Shown here: one piece after another, positions 1 through 5,654 of the stretch
Position numbering within the stretch: the first letter of the stretch is position 1
Layout of the letters: each line of letters starts with the position of its first letter
DNA from: Eutrophocola sp965661105
GTDB taxonomy: Bacteria; Pseudomonadota; Gammaproteobacteria; Pseudomonadales; Pseudohongiellaceae
Reading direction: 5' to 3'
Assembly: GCA_965661105.1 (NCBI GenBank)
Contig: CBFICR010000129.1
Span: 1-5,654 of the forward strand
Length of the DNA: 5,654 nucleotides
Notes under the pieces: model-generated
Seen by the model: only the letters and a program-made list of their open reading frames with translations
Told to the model about the DNA's origin: nothing
Database searches by the model: none
Made by a program: the position numbers and the translations under genes

Positions 1-124
1 GGCATGACGATTGCTAAGTTAGGTTTATCGCAGCTTTAAGTAGATGAATGCTTTATCCCATCACTTCCAGCTTCGAAATTAGAAACTCAGAACTGGACAT
101 GCCAAAAGCACAACAACTGCTCTC

Positions 125-140
125 TGGCGAAGTTTTTGCT
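125..140 (+). promoter_or_regulatory. Sigma-54 (RpoN) promoter for glnK-amtB
   Basis: The sequence reads TGGCGA, five bases, then TTGCT. The consensus is TGGCAC-N5-TTGC(A/T), so the invariant GG (126-127) and GC (138-139) have the correct 12-base offset and both half-sites are nearly complete. Transcription would start near 151, giving a leader of about 90 bases before glnK. RpoN control of glnK-amtB through NtrC is well established in enterobacteria, so position and function agree. I found no convincing NtrC dyad in the 124 bases upstream; it may lie outside the window or be divergent. Confidence 0.65.
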
Positions 141-231
141 CTGATTTATTCAGTTGATTTTGGACTGTGAGACTTTTCCCGGCTAAGCCTGTTTGAAATT
201 GAATTCAGGTAAATGGCCCGAACGATGTACT

Positions 232-237
232 AGGAGA
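232..237 (+). promoter_or_regulatory. Ribosome binding site of glnK
   Basis: AGGAGA lies five bases before the ATG at 243. It supports the start at 243 rather than the in-frame ATG two codons later (249), and gives the usual PII N terminus. Confidence 0.8.
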
Positions 238-242
238 ATCAA

Positions 243-581
243 ATGAAAATGATCAATGCGATTATCAAGCCATTCAAGCTTGATGACGTCAGGGAGGCCC
301 TGTCAGAAATAGGAGTGCAGGGAATTACCGTCACTGAAGTGAAAGGATTTGGACGCCAGAAAGGCCACACTGAGCTTTATCGAGGTGCGGAATATGTGGT
401 TGATTTCCTCCCCAAGTTAAAAGTGGAAGTAGTAGTGAAAGACAGCGCTCTTGAACAGACTATCGAAACAATTTCGAAGGCTGCCAACACTGGCAAAATT
501 GGAGACGGAAAGATTTTTGTTTCTACTATAGAAGAAGCAATCCGTATTCGAACCGGTGAAACCGGCGATGACGCCATCTAA
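243..581 (+). CDS. glnK: Nitrogen regulatory protein PII (GlnK by context)
   Basis: This is a small trimeric cytoplasmic signal protein that senses ATP/ADP and 2-oxoglutarate and, through uridylylation, glutamine status. Its 112 residues are the standard family length. Visible marks are Gln39 in the 2-oxoglutarate/ATP site, the T-loop (about 37-55) with Arg47 and the uridylylation Tyr51 in YRGAEY (46-51), Lys58, the B-loop TGKIGDGK (83-90), and C-terminal Arg101 and Arg103. Arg47 is the residue that plugs the AmtB exit in the E. coli complex. The gene lies 41 bp before amtB, behind a sigma-54 promoter, which argues for GlnK. Several residues, including Asp54 and the DDAI tail, are like E. coli GlnB, but GlnK of some non-enteric gammaproteobacteria also looks this way. 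PII identity is certain; the GlnK label rests on the neighbour. Confidence 0.96.
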   Translation: MKMINAIIKPFKLDDVREALSEIGVQGITVTEVKGFGRQKGHTELYRGAEYVVDFLPKLKVEVVVKDSALEQTIETISKAANTGKIGDGKIFVSTIEEAIRIRTGETGDDAI

Positions 582-609
582 TTTAATTAGAAGAATTATA
601 CTAGCTTTC

Positions 610-616
610 AGGAGGG
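610..616 (+). promoter_or_regulatory. Ribosome binding site of amtB
   Basis: AGGAGGG is an almost perfect Shine-Dalgarno sequence six bases before the ATG at 623. It fixes this start and excludes the in-frame ATG at 656 (residue 12). No terminator or promoter is obvious in the 41-bp gap after glnK, which fits co-transcription. Confidence 0.8.
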
Positions 617-622
617 CTAAGT

Positions 623-1891
623 ATGCAAAATGAAATTTTTGAACTACAGTACGCAATGGACACCTTTTACTTTCTGGTATCGGGTGCTCTAGTTATGTGG
701 ATGGCTGCCGGTTTCGCAATGCTTGAAGCTGGTCTGGTCCGAGCCAAAAACACGACAGAAATCCTAACCAAGAATGTGGCATTGTTTGCCATTGCCTGCA
801 CCATGTATCTGATCTGCGGTTACGAGATCATGTATGACGGTGGTTATTTCCTTAGTGGAGTAACAACTGTTGCACAGATGGATGATGCTGCCGTTGCTGC
901 AATCCTCGAAGCTTCCAACGAAGCCGGATTCGCAGAAATGGGCGAATACTCAGGTGCTTCTGACTTTTTCTTCCAGGTAGTGTTTGTTGCTACAGCCATG
1001 TCAATTGTGTCAGGTGCTGTTGCAGAACGCATGAAGCTTTGGGCATTTCTGGCATTTTCAATTGTCATGACCGGTTTAATCTACCCAATGGAAGGTAGCT
1101 GGACCTGGAATGGTGATTCAGTATTTGGTATTTATGCCCTGGATTATGCAGACTATGCCGGATCCGGCATTGTGCATCTGGCTGGTGCTAGTGCAGCACT
1201 TGCTGGTGTTTTACTGCTTGGACCACGTAAAGGTAAATACGGAGCAGACGGTTCTGTTCATCCGATTCCCGGTGCAAACCTGCCATTGGCAACTCTGGGT
1301 ACTTTCATCCTCTGGATGGGATGGTTCGGTTTCAACGGCGGATCAACTCTGAAGCTGGGTGGTATCGGTGTTGCTAACGAAGTGGCTAACGTCTTCCTGA
1401 ACACTAATGCTGCTGCAGCTGGTGGCCTGATTGGCGCCCTGATTGTTGCCCGCATTCTGTTTGGTAAAGCTGACCTTTCCATGGTTCTTAATGGCGCTTT
1501 GGCTGGCCTGGTTGCAATTACTGCAGATCCGGCTTCTCCTGGTCCTTTGATGTCTACCATCGTTGGCATGGTGGGTGGCGTGATCGTAGTCTTCAGCATT
1601 CTGTTCTTTGACAAGATCAAAATCGATGACCCGGTTGGTGCGTTATCTGTTCATGGTACCGTTGGTATATTCGGTGTCATGGTAGTGTGTGTGACAGGCG
1701 GCGCCTCTGTAGGTGGCCAGCTGGTTGGAATACTCACTATCTTTGTCTGGGTCTTTGTTACCAGCCTGATTACCTGGTTTATTATCAAGGCAGTCATGGG
1801 TATCCGGGTCTCTGAAGAAGAAGAGTACGAAGGTGTTGACCTTGCCGAATGCGGTATGGAAGCCTATCCAGAGTTTGTAAGCCAGAACTAG
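623..1891 (+). CDS. amtB: Ammonium transporter, Amt/MEP/Rh family
   Basis: This is an inner-membrane trimeric ammonium channel that imports ammonium when it is scarce and is blocked by deuridylylated PII. The 422 residues hold about 11 hydrophobic segments. By alignment to E. coli AmtB from memory, the key positions are the twin pore histidines His185 and His344 (H168, H318), Asp177 (D160), the phenyl gate Phe121 and Phe237 (F107, F215), Phe117 (F103), Trp234 (W212) and Ser241 (S219). The cytoplasmic tail from about 394 (RVSEEEEYEG) carries the conserved region that contacts PII. It has no cleavable signal peptide, unlike E. coli AmtB, and starts directly at the first membrane helix. The segment at 32-42 reads MLEAGLVRAKN, as in cyanobacterial and plant AMT1-like proteins, rather than the E. 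coli LFYGGL type. The loop at 72-115, between the second and third helices, is long and rich in Ala and acidic residues. glnK is directly upstream and a terminator directly downstream. Confidence 0.97.
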   Translation: MQNEIFELQYAMDTFYFLVSGALVMWMAAGFAMLEAGLVRAKNTTEILTKNVALFAIACTMYLICGYEIMYDGGYFLSGVTTVAQMDDAAVAAILEASNEAGFAEMGEYSGASDFFFQVVFVATAMSIVSGAVAERMKLWAFLAFSIVMTGLIYPMEGSWTWNGDSVFGIYALDYADYAGSGIVHLAGASAALAGVLLLGPRKGKYGADGSVHPIPGANLPLATLGTFILWMGWFGFNGGSTLKLGGIGVANEVANVFLNTNAAAAGGLIGALIVARILFGKADLSMVLNGALAGLVAITADPASPGPLMSTIVGMVGGVIVVFSILFFDKIKIDDPVGALSVHGTVGIFGVMVVCVTGGASVGGQLVGILTIFVWVFVTSLITWFIIKAVMGIRVSEEEEYEGVDLAECGMEAYPEFVSQN

Positions 1892-1918
1892 ATTCTCTGG
1901 TTAAAACAAGCTCCAAAG

Positions 1919-1947
1919 AAAAGCGCCACAATTGTGGCGCTTTTTTT
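1919..1947. terminator. Intrinsic terminator, probably bidirectional
   Basis: This is a perfect inverted repeat: an 11-bp stem (1919-1929 with 1934-1944, core AGCGCCAC/GTGGCGCT), an AATT loop, and a T-run through 1947. It lies 27 bases after the amtB stop. On the opposite strand the bases at 1915-1922 (AAAGAAAA) give a short U-rich tail, so it can also stop the converging minus-strand operon that ends at 1993. Confidence 0.9.
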
Positions 1948-1955
1948 ATGCCCTG

Positions 1956-1986
1956 AATTTATAAGTTCTAGATAAATCTATAAATT
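1956..1986. repeat. AT-only inverted repeat between convergent operons
   Basis: AATTTATA (1956-1963) is the exact reverse complement of TATAAATT (1979-1986), with 15 bases between. All stem pairs are A-T, so an RNA hairpin would be weak. It lies just past the stop of the minus-strand operon and before the GC-rich terminator. It may be chance in AT-rich DNA. Confidence 0.3.
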
Positions 1987-1992
1987 GCCCGG

Positions 1993-2424
1993 CTACCTGT
2001 TGGACCCTTCTCCTTCGCCATCTGTGCGACCCAGGGTCGATCCATCTGCCAAAATCACGCCAACATACAAACCACCCTGACTCCCGTCATTCAGAGTTAC
2101 GGCGTTACGCAAAGGATTGGCGAATACTGTTACCTTGTCTCCCGGACTGACCGAGCTCCGTTTCCAGCCCTGATTGATGAGCACATTGGGCGCTGTCATC
2201 TCAATGGTCCAGAGGCCATCAGGCCCCCCTTCAGCTGTACCCTCAAGCTTGAAAGACGCATGGGGGTTTATCCACCTGACCTGGGTAATCTCGCCTTCAA
2301 TCCTCACTACAGCGTCATTATCAAAAGCTGCAGTCGAGTGATGTGCAATAACCGGCACAGCAAGCAGGGCCAACGCAGCAGTAGTAGAGAAAATAACGGT
2401 ATTAAGTAATTTTATAGGTTTCAT
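1993..2424 (-). CDS. Secreted DUF6152-type protein
   Basis: This 143-residue protein is predicted to be periplasmic, with unknown function. A Sec signal peptide is clear: Lys2 and Lys5, a hydrophobic core at about 9-26, and cleavage after VIA (25-27). The mature protein would begin His28-His29-Ser. The following pattern, AHHS near residue 27, Phe34-Asp35, Gly44, Trp51-x-Asn53-Pro54-His55, Trp72, Gly86-Trp87, Gly95-Asp96 and Pro104, matches what I know of the DUF6152 family, and the length fits. I chose the ATG at 2424 because a purine-rich GGGAAGAA lies just upstream and the signal peptide then starts normally; a TTG at 2451 would add nine residues with no clear ribosome site. It follows the 276-residue secreted protein by 55 bp on the same strand, so the two probably share an mRNA. 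The tail is Gly/Glu-rich. The family call comes from motif memory, not a search. Confidence 0.82.
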   Translation of the reverse strand: MKPIKLLNTVIFSTTAALALLAVPVIAHHSTAAFDNDAVVRIEGEITQVRWINPHASFKLEGTAEGGPDGLWTIEMTAPNVLINQGWKRSSVSPGDKVTVFANPLRNAVTLNDGSQGGLYVGVILADGSTLGRTDGEGEGSNR

Positions 2425-2427
2425 TGG

Positions 2428-2435
2428 TTCTTCCC
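2428..2435 (-). promoter_or_regulatory. Ribosome binding site deciding the DUF6152 gene start
   Basis: On the minus strand, GGGAAGAA lies three bases before the ATG at 2424, with its GGGAAG core five bases away. It is moderate in strength but better than anything before the TTG at 2451, where the upstream bases are only A/T. Confidence 0.5.
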
Positions 2436-2479
2436 GATTCAAAAAATGCAAAAATTTATCAAATAGTTAAATTAATAGA

Positions 2480-3310
2480 TTATCTGGACAATCCATCCTG
2501 TCCAGCCTGGGTGCTCGGTAAGTTATCATTCAGATCAGGCAGACATTCAACTTCACCGATATCCGTATAATCGACTCTTAACCAGCGTTTGGTATTGCGC
2601 CATTCCCCTACCCAACCATTGGGATCGGTCATGATATGCTCAATTTCCAATACTTCACCGTCCTCAAGAAGCCGCATCCTTTCCTGCATGCGAAAATCTT
2701 CGGAAATCGGAATACCGGCATCGATAAAATGATTATAGGTTTCAATATAGCGAGTATTCACTACAAGCTCATCCCCTTCCCAATGGCCAATTGATTCACC
2801 GTTATAGGAATATATGACCAAATCAGGATCAGAATAATCCCGTCCATCAAGGAAAATCTGCCTGAAGCTGTTATTAAAATTTGACACCATGTAAATCACT
2901 GTAGGTAATTGCACCATGGCAATAGGCCAGACGCGAGTCATTATCATGGGGATACCGGCCGGAAAGCACTGCCCGATTGCATCCCTATATGGGCGGCCTT
3001 CAGCCCTGGCACGCTGGCCTTCTTCAAAATCGAGCTTTGTCTGACCAATAAATTCAGGATAGGGAGGACCATACATGAAGTTGGAAAAGCCCTCACTCAG
3101 GTCCACAAACCAGGTGCCGGTAAGATCAAAAGCAGGCGCAGGGCGATCCTTAGCCAGGTTTTCTGGGGCCAGAGCACCCAACTGACCTGGATGCTGGGGA
3201 ATCATGCCGCTTAACGTCTCCCTTCGTTCAGCTGCAGTCTGAGCCATCAGGCTGGATGAAAGCAGAATTGATAAAAGAAAAAACGCCGCCCTTTGATAAA
3301 TACACTTCAT
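2480..3310 (-). CDS. Uncharacterised secreted protein, 276 residues
   Basis: Predicted periplasmic protein of unknown function. The N terminus is a typical Sec signal peptide: Lys2 and Arg7, a hydrophobic core at about 9-22, and likely cleavage after LMA (21-23). A low-complexity linker follows to about 58, then one folded domain that opens with DLTGTW (62-67). Motifs that recur in a large unnamed family of bacterial secreted proteins are visible: Cys115-x-Pro-x-Gly-x-Pro (115-121), IFLDGR (152-157), GHWEGDELVVNT (175-186), GIPISEDFRMQER (199-211) and DP (229-230). The only other mature-chain cysteine is Cys256, so a Cys115-Cys256 disulfide is possible. I place the start at 3310, not at the ATG 36 bases upstream, because AGGGGA precedes it and the signal peptide then begins correctly. 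It is the first gene of a probable operon with the DUF6152-type gene. I cannot name an enzyme activity. Confidence 0.82.
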   Translation of the reverse strand: MKCIYQRAAFFLLSILLSSSLMAQTAAERRETLSGMIPQHPGQLGALAPENLAKDRPAPAFDLTGTWFVDLSEGFSNFMYGPPYPEFIGQTKLDFEEGQRARAEGRPYRDAIGQCFPAGIPMIMTRVWPIAMVQLPTVIYMVSNFNNSFRQIFLDGRDYSDPDLVIYSYNGESIGHWEGDELVVNTRYIETYNHFIDAGIPISEDFRMQERMRLLEDGEVLEIEHIMTDPNGWVGEWRNTKRWLRVDYTDIGEVECLPDLNDNLPSTQAGQDGLSR

Positions 3311-3315
3311 TATTA

Positions 3316-3322
3316 TTCCCCT
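3316..3322 (-). promoter_or_regulatory. Ribosome binding site deciding the 276-residue gene start
   Basis: On the minus strand AGGGGAA lies five bases before the ATG at 3310. The alternative ATG at 3346 has no purine-rich site upstream and would place 12 mostly hydrophobic residues before the signal peptide. Confidence 0.65.
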
Positions 3323-3400
3323 GAAAATAAGCCAACCACACAGCATTGAATCACAGAATCTGGTCTATCAGCATATAGTAATTTTTTTCTGACCAATTAT

Positions 3401-3429
3401 AGAATAAAAGTCTTTCCAGGATATGTCTA
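3401..3429 (-). promoter_or_regulatory. Candidate sigma-70 promoter for the secreted-protein operon
   Basis: On the minus strand TAGACA (3429-3424) and TATTCT (3406-3401) are separated by exactly 17 bases, a 5/6 and 4/6 match to the consensus. An overlapping perfect TATAAT (3401-3396) has no good -35 at the right distance but could serve as an alternative -10. Either would give a leader of roughly 80 bases. Confidence 0.4.
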
Positions 3430-3472
3430 ATAATTAGAACAGATTCCACATGCGTGAAATAAGATCAAAGGC

Positions 3473-3478
3473 TATAAT
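3473..3478 (+). promoter_or_regulatory. Candidate -10 box for the ligase-like gene
   Basis: A perfect TATAAT lies 38 bases before the ATG at 3517, implying a transcript start near 3485. No recognisable -35 hexamer lies 16-18 bases upstream, so the promoter may be weak or activator-dependent. Confidence 0.45.
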
Positions 3479-3516
3479 CCATCCCCTAAACCTGTCTGCG
3501 GAACTTCATTTATTCA

Positions 3517-5652
3517 ATGGCAAAAAAGCACAAGAAATCCAGAAGAAATAGTGCCGGCAATCCAGCTACGGCCAACTCTGCAGCAGCCAATGTGATCGTC
3601 AGAAGACGGCCTGAAATTCCTGCATTCTGGATAGCCGTCATTATTCCTGTCATTTGTCTTGTCGGCGCATGGACTTACCCGCCGGTGGCCACCCCGATGG
3701 AATTAAAGTCCTACGCCTCACAGATCTATGTTTCGGGTTTATTGCTTTTATGGTTCTGGCTGCAAAAAAAACAACCCGACGTATCCCTTACCTTTTCTCC
3801 GGCACGAATATGTTTTGGCCTGCTTTTCGTTGCAGGGACTCTATCAATTCTTTGGGCTAATAATCCCGATTTCTGGGTTTATAAATGGAACAAGTGGTAC
3901 GTGGGTTTTGCCATGTTTCTGCTTGGCATAAACATTTCCCAGACCGAGAAAAATATCGATACTGTCATTAATCTGGCCATTCTCGGCGGGCTGATTACTG
4001 CCTGTATTGGAATTGCCCAGTATCTATTTGGGTTTAATGGCATTCCTCAAACCTCGCCGCCTTCGTCGACGTTTGGTAATGGTAATATGGCAGGGCAGGT
4101 GATGGTGCTAACCGCCTTTTTGCCGCTTTACTTTCTCTTCAAGGAAAAGCTGTCTTCTCCCAAGGGCTGGTACTATGCCTTTGCCTTATGCATTCTGCTG
4201 ACCTATACCTTTTATACCAGAACACGTGCAGTCTGGATGGCAATTTCATTTGAAGCAGCCTTGATTGTAATTTTTGTATTGGCCGACAAATCTCGAAGAA
4301 GCCAATGGCTGCATTGGAGCAAAGACAAGACCAAAGCCTCAATGGCTGCATTTGCCTGTTTTATGCTGTTGATCAATGTAAACAGCGAGGGTTTCAACCC
4401 GTTCTGGGAAGTTGCGGCCTATGAACTGTCTTCTATTGTGACGAATATCAATGCCAATGCCGTTGATACAGGTGGAGAGCGTTATCTAATCTGGACCAGC
4501 GCCATAGAAATTATAAAGGATTACCCCCTGTTTGGCTCGGGGTTGGGTAATTTTTTTGAGACAGCCAATAATGGAAAGTACTTGCATTACAGAATTCTGG
4601 GAGTGCAGCGAGTCCATAATGATGTTATTGAACTGGCAGTAGAGCTTGGCTTTTTCGGGCTACTTCTTTTATTACTGGTAATAGTAGCCATGTGCATTCT
4701 GATTTTTAAATTAATCCTCAGGAGCGAAGGCTATAAGCGATTGTTGTTTGCCATACTGATCATTGTTGTCACAGGTAGCATGTTTAATTCCCAATTAAGT
4801 TTTCCATATCAACTACCGGTACCCCTGACAATCATGCCCTTCTTTCTGGCACTGGTAATTAGAGGGTCTGAGGACATTGAAGCAAATACTTTTACTGTTT
4901 CCTTAAAACCATGGTTTAACAAGCTGGCCATTACCCTAGGCTCAATGGTTTTTGTTTTCATTACAGTCAATGACCTGCTCTGGTTTCGTGATGTGAATGA
5001 TTTAAACCGGATTGTTAAAAACCAATCGACGGATACTGCGTGGAATCCTGTTAATCCGATTTTTAACCAGGTTTATATTACGGCGCCAAGAAGCATTCAT
5101 ACGGCAGTAAAAGGACAAAACCGAGGGCTGTTTAGCCAAAACATCATTAACCCCATCGTAGAATACTGGCCAGATGCACTGGCACATCAGACCATGTCAG
5201 CAGAAAACTATTTACAGCAGGGTAATTTTGAACAGGCAGAATTCTGGGCTCTGAAAATGGCAGACAGCCAGATGGATGATTCCTATTTCAGTGAATTCTA
5301 TCTGATGGATATCTATCAGCGGGCCGGAAATATTGAAAAATACAGACAACTTTACGACAAGGTAAAAATGTACCCGGAATCCTCATTAAACCAGCATCCG
5401 AATTCGTATAATATGCTGCATAGCATGTCGATAAATTTGCAGGATTATTCAATGACAACCTACTTTTTTGACAAGTACATCGAATATTTTGGTGAATTCG
5501 CTCCGGTCCTTGCCAACCAGGCCGTTTTTTATCTCAATAATGGCCTGGTGGCCGAAGCGATCCCGTTAATGCGCCGGTCACTGGAATTAAATCCGTCCCT
5601 TTCACTCGCCGCTCAGTTTCAGCAAGTAATGGCACAAAACCCTGACCTCTGA
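3517..5652 (+). CDS. O-antigen ligase/polymerase family membrane protein with C-terminal TPR-like domain
   Basis: This 711-residue inner-membrane protein of the Wzy_C/WaaL superfamily probably transfers or polymerises lipid-linked glycan on the periplasmic side. Residues 1-31 are a Lys/Arg/Ala/Asn-rich cytoplasmic tail. About nine hydrophobic segments (35 to 288) precede a large loop (289-376), then four more (about 377-489). Superfamily marks are TRTRAVW (234-240) with Arg235/Arg237, Arg322 in the loop, PLFGSGLGNF (337-346), His367-Asn368 and Glu375-x-Gly377. The Arg-Arg-His spacing resembles the catalytic residues of WaaL ligases. A basic N terminus and 13 crossings put the loop and the C terminus in the periplasm. 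Residues 555-711 contain TPR-like helix pairs, clearest at about 562-595 and 663-696. At 711 residues it is much longer than a plain WaaL (about 400), because of this extension. The ribosome site is weak (GGAA, 13 bases upstream). Wzy polymerase, WaaL ligase or protein O-oligosaccharyltransferase cannot be separated here. Confidence 0.85.
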   Translation: MAKKHKKSRRNSAGNPATANSAAANVIVRRRPEIPAFWIAVIIPVICLVGAWTYPPVATPMELKSYASQIYVSGLLLLWFWLQKKQPDVSLTFSPARICFGLLFVAGTLSILWANNPDFWVYKWNKWYVGFAMFLLGINISQTEKNIDTVINLAILGGLITACIGIAQYLFGFNGIPQTSPPSSTFGNGNMAGQVMVLTAFLPLYFLFKEKLSSPKGWYYAFALCILLTYTFYTRTRAVWMAISFEAALIVIFVLADKSRRSQWLHWSKDKTKASMAAFACFMLLINVNSEGFNPFWEVAAYELSSIVTNINANAVDTGGERYLIWTSAIEIIKDYPLFGSGLGNFFETANNGKYLHYRILGVQRVHNDVIELAVELGFFGLLLLLLVIVAMCILIFKLILRSEGYKRLLFAILIIVVTGSMFNSQLSFPYQLPVPLTIMPFFLALVIRGSEDIEANTFTVSLKPWFNKLAITLGSMVFVFITVNDLLWFRDVNDLNRIVKNQSTDTAWNPVNPIFNQVYITAPRSIHTAVKGQNRGLFSQNIINPIVEYWPDALAHQTMSAENYLQQGNFEQAEFWALKMADSQMDDSYFSEFYLMDIYQRAGNIEKYRQLYDKVKMYPESSLNQHPNSYNMLHSMSINLQDYSMTTYFFDKYIEYFGEFAPVLANQAVFYLNNGLVAEAIPLMRRSLELNPSLSLAAQFQQVMAQNPDL

Positions 5653-5654
5653 TA

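Noticed and set aside
1..39. Possible tail of an upstream plus-strand gene: frame 1 is open to a TAA at 37-39, about 12 codons.
   Set aside because: Too short to recognise a protein, and an open stretch this long is common by chance. All plus frames are closed by 39, so any upstream gene ends before then.
2..124. NtrC-type dyads (GCAC...GTGC) upstream of the sigma-54 promoter, for example GCATGACGATTGC at 2-14 and AGCACAACAACTGCT at 107-121.
   Set aside because: The first has only three-base arms at the wrong spacing. The second has four-base arms and lies almost on the promoter, too close for an enhancer.
1258..1620. A 120-codon open frame on the minus strand inside amtB.
   Set aside because: It lies wholly opposite a certain gene, has a biased, Pro/Arg/Ala-rich composition typical of antisense frames, and lacks a recognisable domain.
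2425..2451. A TTG start at 2451 adding nine residues to the DUF6152-type protein.
   Set aside because: No ribosome site precedes it, and the added residues (MHFLNREEP) put charged residues before an already complete signal peptide.
2909..3214. A 101-codon plus-strand open frame opposite the secreted-protein gene.
   Set aside because: It is antisense to a gene with a clear signal peptide and family motifs, and has no recognisable domain of its own.
3311..3346. An ATG start at 3346 adding 12 residues to the 276-residue secreted protein.
   Set aside because: No ribosome site precedes it, and the AGGGGAA site lies inside this stretch, correctly placed for the ATG at 3310.
1..5654. CRISPR arrays, insertion sequences, tRNA/rRNA genes, riboswitches and toxin-antitoxin pairs.
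   Set aside because: Looked for by eye on both strands. No repeated spacer pattern, terminal inverted repeats with a transposase, cloverleaf, or small gene pair was visible.

Overview
The window is a 5.65 kb stretch of chromosome-like DNA, of moderate GC content by eye, from a Gram-negative bacterium. It is most likely a gammaproteobacterium, possibly marine. The evidence is a PII protein very close to the Pseudomonas/Escherichia GlnK-GlnB type, a following ammonium channel, secreted proteins with Sec signal peptides, and a large O-antigen ligase-like membrane protein. I see no phage, IS, CRISPR, tRNA or rRNA sequence.

Layout. Positions 1-242 are leader DNA with a well-formed sigma-54 (RpoN) type promoter at 125-140. 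They are followed by glnK (243-581) and amtB (623-1891) on the plus strand, the classic nitrogen-status pair in which uridylylatable PII gates the ammonium channel. A strong hairpin-plus-T-run terminator (1919-1947) closes this operon. It lies between convergent genes and probably works in both directions. A two-gene minus-strand operon follows: an uncharacterised secreted 276-residue protein (3310 to 2480), then a DUF6152-type secreted protein of 143 residues (2424 to 1993). A 206-bp divergent region (3311-3516) carries promoter candidates for both directions. The rest is one large plus-strand gene (3517-5652), a Wzy_C/O-antigen-ligase family membrane protein with about 13 membrane segments and a C-terminal TPR-like domain.

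How the parts relate. glnK and amtB work as one unit: ammonium import under nitrogen limitation, shut off by PII binding when ammonium rises. The two secreted proteins probably share a transcript and a periplasmic location, but their function is unknown. The most provocative detail is that the predicted signal-peptide cleavage of the DUF6152 protein leaves His-His at the mature N terminus, a possible metal site. The ligase-like gene stands apart, with no glycosyltransferase or flippase gene visible nearby, so its glycan substrate cannot be read from this window.

I did not find convincing evidence of a wholly new system. The best leads are the His-His secreted protein with its operon partner, and the TPR-fused ligase.
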